Assembly (NCBI GenBank): GCA_024449915.1
Contig: JAMZAV010000025.1
Span: forward strand, 684,001-748,000
DNA: 64,000 nt
Direction of reading: 5' to 3'
Source of the DNA: Sweltsa coloradensis
Taxonomy: Eukaryota; Arthropoda; Insecta; Plecoptera; Chloroperlidae
In this document: positions 47,163 to 56,427 of the stretch, piece by piece
How the letters are laid out: each line of letters starts with the position of its first letter
Numbering within the stretch: the stretch's first letter is position 1
Notes under the pieces: model-generated
What the model saw: only the letters and a program-made list of their open reading frames with translations
What the model was told of the DNA's origin: nothing
Databases searched by the model: none
Translations under genes and position numbers: made by a program

Positions 47163-47398
47163 GAGAAACCTGTCCAGGGTGCAATGCATGCCCCTCTTCC
47201 AGATGTTTAACTATATAGGTAAACTTGAGTTAGGACAATTGTGAAGGGATGTCCAAGGGCTGGTTTGGAGGACTCACTCCCTTGCATTCGCATTAACGAC
47301 TGAGGAAAACCTCTGAATAAACCTTAATTCAGTATTGCCGGTCTCGACGGGATTTAAAGCCGGGACCACCCGAATCAGAGCCCCCCCCCCCCCCTCCC
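47163..47398 (-). mobile_element. Family B SINE, nearly full length
   Basis: Reading the minus strand: B-box remnant CCCGGCTTTAAATCCCG, CGAGACCGGCAATACTG, TCGTTAATGCGAATGCAAGG, GGACATCCCTTCACAATTGT and the 3' signature GAAGAGGGGCATG...CAGGTTTC. It is the closest relative of the copy at 49783. Its head is replaced by a C-run at 47382-47396. Confidence 0.9.
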
Positions 47399-47534
47399 TA
47401 AGAACATGAGAACATAAATCTCAATGTTGCACTTAATTTTGTGGCTTGTAAAGTTCGAATGTTCTGATCGCGATTGAAAGAGTGATCGATTTACTTAGCA
47501 TATAACACGTGTATAAAATAGAAACCCCTCTGGA

Positions 47535-47739
47535 AAGTCTTGACGTGTGAGGTCGAGAAGTCGCGGCGTGCTGAAGCTAAGAGGCAAGAATGCCCCAGCA
47601 AATAGCTAGTCGTGTTACTGTCTTGGTGACAAATCTCCAGGCGGGCGTCGCAGGGTGATGTGTAAATCACAGGCGCGACACACAGGGAGTTCTCGACGTG
47701 CAACGAGGGTACTCGCGACGATACGGGAGAAATACGTTA
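47535..47739 (+). other. CpG-rich segment upstream of a family D tail
   Basis: GC-rich DNA runs straight into the family D 3' tail. One plus frame after a TAG at about 47611 stays open to a TAA at about 47746, giving an Arg/Lys-rich translation (KSPGGRRRVMCKSQARHTG). This position suits the C-terminus of a retrotransposon ORF2, but I see no diagnostic RT or endonuclease motif. The other tail copies are truncated before this point. Confidence 0.3.
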
Positions 47740-47926
47740 TTCATTAATTAATTGCATTTAATAAAATTTGTTACCAAAATAGTTGTGTTTTAATGCATTG
47801 TTGTTGTAATATTACTATTTCAAATATTTACTTAACTGTAGTTCATTGTTGTGTCTGCATCTATGTAATAGATTGTTTAGTTGTCCTCCTTTGTATTTCA
47901 GTTTTTTAACGGAATAGGATAGACTT
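47740..47926 (+). mobile_element. Family D retroposon 3' tail, copy 2
   Basis: Collinear with 26135-26351 at high identity, with a small deletion after GCATTTAATA. It ends GGAATAGGATAGAC followed by a T-rich, not A-rich, stretch. Confidence 0.8.
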
Positions 47927-48932
47927 TTTTTAAGTATAAATTATAGGTGTTGTGTCGAATGCAACTAAGACATGATTGGTTGTGTCAAGTCGTCAGGGAA
48001 ACACTGGTTAAGGTGATAAGGAAATATAAATAAAATACCTTTCTTCCCCCTACCCCCTCCCCCACTCCATTGATAATAACCAAGGTACATAATAATAAAA
48101 AATGTATTCAATATTTCTGAAGAATTGTTTATTATCAAACAAAAACTACGAGTAAATCTGTAGATATGTACAAGTCGGTGTATGCGAAACGAAGTTCGTA
48201 AAAAGTAATGATAGACTGAATTATTTAAACATGCTCCATCCATGTGGGATATCCACACATTGCCCGGAGACAGGGTTGTACCATATTCTAATTCAACTTA
48301 TGGTGTATTATTCATTTTATCAAGTTTAATTACCAAATTTTGCAATCGTATATCAAAATGAAATCTTGAAATCTTGGTGCATTAGTCAGATTTGGCCTCT
48401 GCTACTCCTTATAAGGTTGAAAACCTTTCTGGGAGAGTTTTGTTTGTCTGTGTGGAGAAAACTCATTTATGATTGTTGAGATCAGTATTAATAATTAAAA
48501 ATATTAAAACTAATATCTAGACTTGAAGATGGATTTAATTTAATAAGATGTAATGAACGGTTACTGTGACTTGTAGGAGACTACCAATTACAAATATTAG
48601 ATAGTTGAATGAGAAATATAATGAAGTCTTTGCTGGTTTGGCAGATTACCAAGAAGGGGTTGAATTTGGACACTCGAGGTGGGCCCACCAACCCATTCGG
48701 TCGAAGACTACTATAGGTGCCGCGGGGCAAAGTCTCTACTCTACTTTGAGAAGGACTCGTAGGGCTTACCGTATCTCGACCACCCATAACATAATTTTAA
48801 ATTTATCGGTAGTCTATGATTAATGATTCAATTTTGACACAATTATTGTCTCACGTGTAGCAAATGGCAACTATGGTAATCGAGACAATGATCGGTGACC
48901 GGGTGATCCTTGGTGATGTGTCCCATCACCAC
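47927..48932. other. Intergenic, no gene recognised
   Basis: A C-rich tract at 48042-48066 and a GC-richer patch at about 48676-48785 with complementary frames on both strands. Neither is assignable. Confidence 0.5.
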
Positions 48933-49694
48933 CAGGGCCGTAACTAGGGTATAAAAATTACCCGGGTATGATTCAAGGGCGTCCGCAGGAATTTTGTTAG
49001 GGGGGGGGGCCAAAATTATAAATTTGTACTTTCGTGGGACATGCGTGGGGGGGTTGGGGGGCAGAGCCCCCCAATAATAGCGCCGAAGGCGAATTCGTTT
49101 GAAATCAGGCTTTTAGAGTGCGTTTGGTGCATTTTAGAAGAAAGTAGTGGCCTTAATGCAATACCAAAATAATGTAATTTTTGTGCAGTCGATACTCAAA
49201 ACTAGAAAACCGCCTGAAGGAATTGGAACGCTAACGTCCTGACGAGATTAATAGAGAGTAGTATAATGTATAGAAAAACGTATTACGCATGTATGTGTTA
49301 TTACATTCTTATTAACGCGGTACAATGTCCCGAAACCGTCGAATATTAATTTGAATAACAAATAGTTATATTATTCGACTCTAATTAATATGTTAGTAAA
49401 ATTACTTTTCAGAGGATTCCAGGGGTACGCCCTTAGTATGATTGGGCAAAGTACGTGCATGACCTTGTATAATGAGGGGGTCTAGTGGGGAGGCCCCCCA
49501 AGGTAATGCGGGTCCGGAGCGCACAGCACCAGAAAATTGTTCGATTCCTAGAGTGTGATTGGAGTATTTTATCGAGTTTTAGGCATTTTTTTAAATACAA
49601 AAATAGTGGTTTCTGGATTATTAACAATTCAAAATGGTGTACTCCAGATTTTTAACCGGGTATTTACCAGAGTATTCACGCGGTTACGGCGGTG
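48933..49694. mobile_element. hAT-like MITE (outer), interrupted by a second MITE
   Basis: Left end CAGGGCCGTAAC (48933-48944) and right end GTTACGGCGGTG (49683-49694) are inverted at 10 of 12 positions. They are followed inward by mirrored ACCCGGGTA / ACCCGGTTA blocks. Flanks ATCACCAC (48925-48932) and ATCACCAG (49695-49702) agree at 7 of 8, as expected for an hAT 8-bp target duplication. Without the inner element the unit would be about 290 bp. No transposase is encoded. Confidence 0.9.
48974..49435. mobile_element. hAT-like MITE (inner), exact 8-bp target duplication
   Basis: Left end CAAGGGCGTCCGCAGGAATT and right end GGATTCCAGGGGTACGCCCT...A form imperfect TIRs. GTATGATT occurs immediately on both sides (48966-48973 and 49436-49443), an exact 8-bp duplication. 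The interior carries G-rich subterminal DNA (GGGGGGGTTGGGGGGCAGAG) and a GCGCCGAAGGCGAATTCG hairpin. It lies only 41 bp inside the outer element. Confidence 0.95.
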
Positions 49695-49782
49695 ATCACC
49701 AGTAGCACTGCTTTGCGATGATGTAGTTGGAACGCTCATTTCTTATCTAAACGTCAAGATGGGGGCTAACCGTCCTACTATA

Positions 49783-50033
49783 CCGACAGTGTCGGCTCGA
49801 GCGCTAAGCGTTCGACTCTGATTCGGGAGGTCCCGGGTTTCGAATCCCGTCGAGACCGGCAATCCTGACTGAAGGTTTTTTCCGAGGTTTTCCTCAGTCG
49901 TTAATGCGAATGCAAGGAATTGAGTCCTCTTAAACAGCCCTCGGACATCCCTTCACAATTGTCCTTTATCCGCAACATACCTAGTTAGACACCTGAAGAG
50001 GGGCATGAATTGCACCGTAGGTAGGCTTCCCAC
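49783..50033 (+). mobile_element. Family B SINE, best full-length copy (reference)
   Basis: The 251-bp unit begins CCGACAGTGTCGGCTCGAGC and carries a near-canonical B-box, GGGTTTCGAATCCCG, with one extra T in the loop. The body is GACCGGCAATCCTGACTGAA, then GAGGTTTTCCTCAGTCGTTA, GGACATCCCTTCACAATTGT and the 3' signature CCTGAAGAGGGGCATGAATT ... GTAGGCTTCC. The head would be the pol III promoter. No poly(A) is seen; a short A/T-rich stretch follows. Confidence 0.92.
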
Positions 50034-50201
50034 AAAAATTATATAAAATTATATATTTCATAACCGAGTTTTCTGGTAGACATGTAAGTAAATAATGCGA
50101 TATCTTTCAGGTGTACGAACTTTTTTTTGTGCAAATCGATGTTTGAATTGTTTTATTGATTGACATTTTACGCGCTTTGCACTAAGTGGGATGCTGAGCT
50201 A

Positions 50202-50777
50202 TTAAGAGTGGTATATTATATGAATGATGATGAACCTAACCTGAGGGAACGTGGGATGAAACCACACAACGGAGAAAGGCCCGTGCTGGACAGATCCAGC
50301 CGCAGGCGACTCAAGACTGCAGACATCCGGGCGCAGAAACCGGTCACTCACGTTGCGCGGCGAGGAAGGAGGGAAATGGTAAGGATTGCCTGTTTCCTCG
50401 CCTTTTACGATTAGTATAGGCATATACTCTGGGCCAAGTTCTACCCCGGGCCCAGACGGGGAAACTACAGCTTGAAGTGAACTCATGTAGAGTGGTGGAC
50501 GCAGAAAATAAAATAAAGTATTGATATATAGTCTTTTTGTTAACACTAAACATTTTACTTCCTCCCCTTCCTCTGTATTCAACTTAACGCTTCTTATAAC
50601 TCCTATCAACACGACCCCAGACTGTTTAGTTGGGTGTGTGTGGCTGCAGGGTGTAAGGTCACAGGCTGTGGTGTCTCCCCCACACACTGTGAAGTAGACG
50701 CGTGTTGCTACGTCCCTTCCCCTCCTATCGTCTCGATTAGCAACATTGCAAACACTGAGGCATGTTGCACAAAACAT
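50202..50777 (-). CDS. Unrecognised 191-codon open frame
   Basis: One of the two longest frames in the window, both 191 codons, and the only one not explained by a simple repeat. It starts MFCATCLSVCNVANRDDRRG and ends in the RFIIIHIIYHS region. The central part (GPGVELGPEYMPILIVKGEE) looks protein-like, but no domain is recognised. It lies in a patch that is GC-richer than its surroundings, where stops are rarer, and the opposite strand is open for 84 codons. No splice or promoter evidence was found. A retroelement fragment or chance is at least as likely as a gene. Confidence 0.15.
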   Translation of the reverse strand: MFCATCLSVCNVANRDDRRGRDVATRVYFTVCGGDTTACDLTPCSHTHPTKQSGVVLIGVIRSVKLNTEEGEEVKCLVLTKRLYINTLFYFLRPPLYMSSLQAVVSPSGPGVELGPEYMPILIVKGEETGNPYHFPPSSPRNVSDRFLRPDVCSLESPAAGSVQHGPFSVVWFHPTFPQVRFIIIHIIYHS

Positions 50778-50833
50778 TAAGTTACTTTAGAAGAGCTTCG
50801 CAGTAGACTCAAATGAGGGAATGTGTCTTATAC

Positions 50834-51058
50834 AGGGATAGAGACCGCTCAGTATACAAGGTAGAGGTCGTCGGTGCGATACCAGCCAACGGCAATCCTG
50901 ATTGAACGACTATACAAGGTTTTCTGGATCATCAATAGAATGCTGTAATTAAATCTTATTAAACATGTCCACTAGACGATTCCTTCCTACCACTCACACA
51001 CCCTACCGGTCACCCTATAAGTCGTCACATGAAGAGGGTAAATTTTCCTTGGCAGTGC
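50834..51058 (+). mobile_element. Family B SINE
   Basis: Head GGATAGAGACCGCTCAGTAT, GTAGAGGTCGTCGGTGCGAT (B-box decayed), body AACGGCAATCCTGATTGAAC, and 3' end ATGAAGAGGGTAAATTTTCC TTGGCAGTGC. Confidence 0.85.
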
Positions 51059-51608
51059 TTGGTACTTATCGAAGCAGAAAGAAACAAGAGCTAAACTCTT
51101 TATTTTGTCAGATATCCACCTTTTTCTAATTGCTTACTTTTTTAATTAAATATAAATAAAAAAAACAATAAGTGATTATTTGCAGACATGCAAAAAATGA
51201 ACAATACATGCAATGGAGCAAAATCGAATGCTTTGTTTCATCTAATGAAAAAAACACATTTATTATCATAATAGGCTAATAATTATTTATTTTATCAGAT
51301 CAAGATACAAAGTAAACTCAAAATGATGAAGAGAATAGGAGTTTGACCACATTATTTAAAAAAAATGACATAACATGTGAAATTAAAGGAGGAAAACGTT
51401 CCGTCGGGATCCACCCTACGTTATCAAAATTTGTGTATTAAACCTTTTATGATCCAACAATTTGCGCAACATCTCTGCAGTTCAACAATATATATTTTAC
51501 ACTGCAATCAAAGTTCTGAATGGGGTACGAACTTAACAAATCTCAAAGATACCGGTATATGCACATTGAACAGTAACCGACAGAGGTATCTCTGGAATGG
51601 TGGCGCAA

Positions 51609-51792
51609 CCGACAGAAGTGGACTTATAAGTAACGGGCAAGACTGATTCAGGAGGTCGCCATACGATACATGTCACTGGCAATCCTGACTGACAGATTTT
51701 CCAAGCATTTCTTCAGTCAAGAATGGCAAAATAAAGGGTTTTGATCCTCTTAGATTGCACTTGGACATTCCTTCCCTTCAACACACCTATAA
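51609..51792 (+). mobile_element. Family B SINE, 3' truncated
   Basis: Head CCGACAGAAGTGGACTTATA, GACTGATTCAGGAGGTCGCC, body ACTGGCAATCCTGACTGACA, and CTTGGACATTCCTTCCCTTC. It is the third same-strand copy within 2 kb. Confidence 0.85.
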
Positions 51793-52267
51793 CTTAATTA
51801 ATGGGTTTCATAAATTTGGAGGTCCCTAGGAATGTCACGGTTTATTTCAAGCATCCAGTCAAACTGACTAATACTGAACCTACACAAACTATAATGGTTT
51901 AATTGCCTGAGTTTATGTCACAGAGCAACGTGCAGTAGAACCGAGTTGACAAACTAGATGCTATGACTACGTACGGTACGGAAACCCCATGCACCAACCA
52001 ACACCTGACACGACAGATGTAGTAACTGTGAGATCATTTGTATCGGTCTGAGAACTTGAAGCCTGGCCAGTTATTCACAGAGCGATTATACATTTCTCAC
52101 GTATGAAAAACGTGATAACCCCCGTTACTATAACATGGTAACTATTAGCTAGAAACATTAAGTCTACACATATACTCTGTGTGAAGTCTAGAAGATAGTT
52201 TTTGTGCGATTTGCTTAGAAAATTTATTTATCTTAACTGGTCAACATTATGATGAGGTATAGAGACT
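51793..52267. other. Intergenic, no gene recognised
   Basis: Nothing assignable. Confidence 0.5.
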
Positions 52268-52429
52268 TCAGTTTGTTGTTGGATAGTTCACTCCGAAACC
52301 CAACTGATTTCTTGCATGACTATTTTGTGGCCACATATCTCTCCTTTTAGGTCGAATCTTGCTCCTAGGTTTACCAATAGTATTTTCGTCCCCTTTATCT
52401 GGTATTATTTTCGTCGTCTGTTGATTTGA
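52268..52429 (-). CDS. Unrecognised short frame with a basic cluster, possible terminal exon
   Basis: On the minus strand a 53-codon stop-to-stop frame reads through GKPRSKIRPKRRDMWPQNSH and ends NYPTTN-stop at 52268-52270. A CAACAG acceptor-like trinucleotide context lies at about 52413-52418, without a strong pyrimidine tract. The Arg/Lys cluster would suit a nuclear signal or a proprotein cleavage region, but this is inference from composition alone. No family is recognised. A CpG-dense island lies 1 kb upstream on this strand (53430-53620). Confidence 0.15.
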   Translation of the reverse strand, partial: SNQQTTKIIPDKGDENTIGKPRSKIRPKRRDMWPQNSHARNQLGFGVNYPTTN

Positions 52430-53429
52430 TTATGTTTCAATAATTTGGCGCAACCTGGAATGGAAAAACAAGTTAGTTTTATTACTTATGTGGTACCGTA
52501 TTACTAGATAACTTCAAATTCAATTATTCTGGAACAAAATAATATGGTCACATTTTTGTAACATAGATCACTGCTGAGTGGTGTAAAATATTATCAAAAC
52601 TTTGCAATTCATTTTTCTGAAATATCATAAACAATACATTATTGGATACGTTGCGTTAGAAACAGCAAAAGATTACGTACACATTGATGTGCTAAAATGG
52701 CAATTGCGAAATTTGTGTTAATTATTTGAACTATGATTGATTTAAGAAAATTCACTTGGTACACTTCAGGGCTTGTCTCAATATACGAACTAAATACATT
52801 TTGAGCTATATTATTTTCTCGAAGGAATGGCAGGCATATAATGTAATTTTGAGTAAAATAATATAATATTTCGGTGCTTTAATTTGAACGAAATGCATAA
52901 ACACAATGAATTACGATAATATTTTCAAATTAAAAGCCATTTCTTATTATTGAGCACCATTTTGGCACATCTTGTGAAATCGAAGATTGTGTTGTCTGAA
53001 TGCCATTTATTTCAGTAATTGATATGGCAAAATATAGTGTTGTGAACTAACAAAAATTTTTACATAACGAAGCCTTTCATTATTGTTCAATATACATCAT
53101 GTTACAAAAACGGTACAAAAACAATGTCAACAATAAGGGTAAAATAGTAGATACCAATAATATTTTCAAAATATATGATTTAATATAAGTAATCGCGTAA
53201 AAAAGGATTTCAGTGATATTCAAACCATATTTTCATTAATGGGAGTATATGAACTTAACAAATAAAATATAGGTTTCGTCTCCTCAGAATTAAAATCTGT
53301 TGTGACTGTTTCATACTTATTTTGCAAATGGCATTTTGATTTCTGGAATAACCTTAAAAGAGTATTTTGCAATTTGGTTTTCAATATATTTTCTAAAATA
53401 TTATCAGCCGGAAGTTGTTCTGAGCTGTG
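52430..53429. other. Intergenic, no gene recognised
   Basis: A+T-rich, nothing assignable. Confidence 0.5.
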
Positions 53430-53625
53430 TAGGGCATGGTAGTCGCGGGTCGCGTGCATCATGCTCGCAGCGCGTGGAAGAGGGTAGAGTGGCGTGCTAC
53501 GGGCGTCGGGGACGGACGCTAGTCCTCGACTGTGGACTGCCGGGCGTCGGGTTGGCGATCTCGTCCTCGGGAGGGGTGGAGAGAGAGAACCCCTCACAGC
53601 GCAGGCTTAACACTACTTCCTTTTC
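53430..53625. promoter_or_regulatory. CpG-dense island, function unknown
   Basis: About 195 bp is packed with CG dinucleotides (GTCGCGGGTCGCGTGCATC, GGGCGTCGGGGACGGACGC) between very A+T-rich flanks. Both strands stay open across it: 120 codons plus (53336-53698) and 125 codons minus (53220-53597), as expected when stop codons are scarce. It could be a 5' exon or promoter island, or a GC-rich transposon end. No core promoter element can be assigned with confidence. Confidence 0.3.
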
Positions 53626-54045
53626 CCCTCTCTCATTCTTTATCTTATTAGGTGTTCGTTCGGTGCTTTCCATCTTGCCGACTATTAAAAGGTGGTAAAT
53701 ATGTCAAAGCAAATAAAGAACTGTGTATTTTTTTGTCTTCCTTGTTCATTGATTAGCTATGGTTTTCTGATAGGTCTTCGAACAAGATTGTCACCGAGAT
53801 AGCGGCCAAATTAATTGCGTTCTTTGACATTTGCAGTCCCGTTTCCACTTACAACTTCAGAAGGGCCTAGGCCTAGTCGAGCTAAGAGGCTTTAGCTTAA
53901 TCACAAGAACACGGCAAATTAGCATTAGTCCTGAGGTGGTGGTAGTTCCCAATGTTTCCTCAATACAAATTACCTATATTACAAATCGCAGATTAGTGCC
54001 GACAAACAATACAACTGACCAAATTGTCACTTGTTAAAAAAAGGT

Positions 54046-54172
54046 AAAATCTAAATCTAAATCTAAAACAAGAATAAGAACAACGAGAACGAGAACGAGA
54101 ACGAGAACGAGAACGAGAACGAGAACGAGAACGAGAACGAGAACGAGAACGAGAACGAGAACACCAACAAGA
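54046..54172 (+). repeat. Adjacent hexanucleotide arrays (AAATCT)n and (GAGAAC)n
   Basis: About three to four AAATCT units (54046-54067), a short AAGAATAAGAACAAC link, then about 13 near-perfect GAGAAC units to about 54162, decaying into ACACCAACAAGAAC. Confidence 0.95.
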
Positions 54173-54553
54173 ACTAACATAAAAATAAAAACAATAACAG
54201 AACGTGTTCTTCCCTAATTACCCCCTAGGAGGAAAGGAATCAGTCAGTCGGGAGAAGTATGTTATAACAGGCGGACGGTAAGCGTGTACCCGATCCATGG
54301 GGTAAACAGCTAAAAAAAACTTTTCTCAGGCTGGGTTACTGGATGAACAAAAAACAATACGTGTATTGAAATGTCAGAGAACATATCTTAGGTTTTTAAA
54401 TACTGGGTTTGAACCATATCAACATGCTTTTGGACATCGCTTTTGCCCATACAGATTCCCCAAATTACTTCCCTTGGAGATTGTAACATTACATACATTT
54501 ACATTTAAAATGAGAGTGAAATTGATAAATATTAATTATCCTCAAGCAAAGTT

Positions 54554-54848
54554 TAAGCTCCACTATAGGCATCACTTTTCTGTCCGTCCGTCTGTGTGAA
54601 TATCATGTCACTCACGTCTCACTGTTAAAACCAAACATGACCCTTCGGTATGCTTTTGCTTGACATTGCTCTTTCACAAAGAATATACAGAAAGTTTTTG
54701 GTGACCGGGGATAAAGGGGGCGGGTCTAGTTCCCCAGAAAGTTTAAACATTTTAGTACCCGGCACCTCCACCATAAGTGAAAGCTGAAACAAGCGAAGAA
54801 CGATAATTTATTTTTGTACACCTGTTTAAACTCAGCACCTCCACTAAC
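54554..54848 (-). mobile_element. Family A element, copy 10
   Basis: Minus-strand copy: AAGCTCCACTATAGG, TCTGTCCGTCCGTCTGTGTG, TTGACATTGCTCTTTCAC, reversed core GTACCCGGCACCTCCACC at 54755-54772, and a second partial core CTCAGCACCTCCACT at 54831. The TACGGGT lead is missing. Confidence 0.88.
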
Positions 54849-55040
54849 AACGAGATTTGAAAGCTGGGAAGAAACGTGTTACCTTATATTTTGTGTGTCA
54901 GTATTCGGCACATGTATCGTATTAACTTGTGAATAACGATTTTGATTCAAAATTATGCGTACACCTAAAAATCTACACGATTAATAAATTCAGTATAAAA
55001 GGAAGATTCCACTTGTGAATTTTTCCAGTGTTAACCCTGA

Positions 55041-55172
55041 TTGGTGGAGGTGCCGGGTTCATAGATATCCCTACATTAGATGGCGCTAGACCCTTCCCTC
55101 TACCCCCAGGGTTGTCAAAACCATTCTGTATCATCGTTGTTTAAAGGACAGAAAAGTGATTCATGTAGGGGA
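55041..55172 (+). mobile_element. Family A element, copy 11, internally deleted
   Basis: Core TTGGTGGAGGTGCCGGGTTC at 55041, CATTCTGTATCATCGTTGTT, then a direct jump from AAAGGACA to GAAAAGTGATTCATGTAGGG. The GTGAGACGTGACAC and GACGGACGGAC segments are missing, and there is no 3' hairpin. Confidence 0.85.
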
Positions 55173-55514
55173 CAAAAAAAATAATATTTAGACGGCACCG
55201 TCAAATGGTTTCAAAATCTAATAACAGCGCCAAATGGCAATACAGAGCCCAATAAACCTAATATAATGACGCTGCTGTTTGTAAATTTGCTACTTGTTTT
55301 CATAATAACATATTTATATCCTGTATTCAACTTGATGATAGCTCCAGTAATTTTTTTATGTATTATAGATCAAACATCAAATACATACACATTATTGGTC
55401 ATAATTTTCTTCTTATCAAAGTGTGCAAAGGTGTTTCCCATATGTTTCGGCTGCAGAGTATAGGCTTAAATCTGTGAGAATGTAGCAGTGGTGACATGGA
55501 CACAATACGAGTAT

Positions 55515-55806
55515 GGTAGAACCCAAAGTAGGGAGCAAAGCTTACCGTTTTTGTTTCTCGCTAATATAACCTTCAATTATGATCGAGGTGCCGGGCACAT
55601 AGATATCAGCACTTTCAGGGTTTTCTAGCTTATTCCAGCCTTTATAAATTATGGGGGTGCCGGACACTGAATACTCAAACTTTCTGGGGTCCGCTACCCC
55701 CCGAACATAACCTCCAATTGAATGTTTTTTATGTGACAATGGGGTGCACTGGTGCGGTTCTTGCAGCCAAGAAAGTTTGAATATCTATATACTCGGCACC
55801 TCCACC
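55515..55806. mobile_element. Family A composite, copy 12, with cores in both orientations
   Basis: The 5' lead GAACCCAAAGTAGGGAGCAA is at 55519. Plus-oriented cores lie at about 55584 (GAGGTGCCGGG) and 55652 (GGGGGTGCCGG). A minus-oriented core ACTCGGCACCTCCACC is at 55791-55806, where the 3' hairpin should be. It is best explained by recombination between inverted copies or by insertion of one copy into another. Confidence 0.75.
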
Positions 55807-56001
55807 AAGAAGAGTTGTGCTTTAGAACAAACGTGATCGAGATCAAACAGACAACCATCCGAAATCCATTATTGCGTACTACAGCATGAGTTGCCTTTTC
55901 CAGAAGGGATCGAGTTTAATCCTTACTTATTGTGACACTTTTCAGGTGAATACGAATTAGTGTTATATTATTACAGGTCCGTTATATTATTACCATTACA
56001 A

Positions 56002-56322
56002 GTACGGGTAAAGGAGTACCCAAAATAGGGAGCGAATCTGCTTTATCTACAGATTGCCGTAGAGAATACAAAAACAAATTATCGACAAGAGGTTTCTTGG
56101 TGGAGGTGCCGGGTTCAATTTAGTGAACCTCTAGCCCAGTCCGTCTAGCTCCCAGGGTTACTAAAGACTAACATTCTGTATCATCCTTGTTGTAGGGCAA
56201 TGTCAACAAAAATAACGTGCCAATCGAAGGTCAGTGTTAGGTTTTTATCGTGAGAAGTGACTGACATATAGACGGACGGACGTGCAGAAAATTGTGCAAA
56301 TCGTTAAGCTTCGCTCCTTAAT
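56002..56322 (+). mobile_element. Family A element, copy 13, full length (reference)
   Basis: The lead GTACGGGTAAAGGAGTACCC is an imperfect palindrome, followed by AAAATAGGGAGCGAA. The core TTGGTGGAGGTGCCGGGTTC is at about 56098, then ACATTCTGTATCATCCTTGT, GTAGGGCAATGTCAAC, TTATCGTGAGAAGTGAC and GACGGACGGACG. The hairpin end TTAAGCTTCGCTCCTTAATA closes it. Length is about 320 bp. Confidence 0.93.
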
Positions 56323-56364
56323 ATTTGCATTGTGAAAGAAATTGACGTAATAATTTATCCTTAC

Positions 56365-56427
56365 TGAGGCTCGAACCAAGAACGTAAAGCTATTATTAAT
56401 ATCATGACGTTTGAGTTGTTCCAACTA
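56365..56427 (-). mobile_element. Weak tRNA-like SINE head
   Basis: The minus strand has GGAACAACTCAAACGTCATG and, about 35 bp on, a good B-box TTGGTTCGAGCCTCAG. There is no family B body after it. Confidence 0.4.

Noticed and set aside
53220..53698. Overlapping 120- and 125-codon frames as an antisense gene pair
   Set aside because: Both are open because the CpG-dense block lacks stop codons. Outside the block they have no recognisable features.
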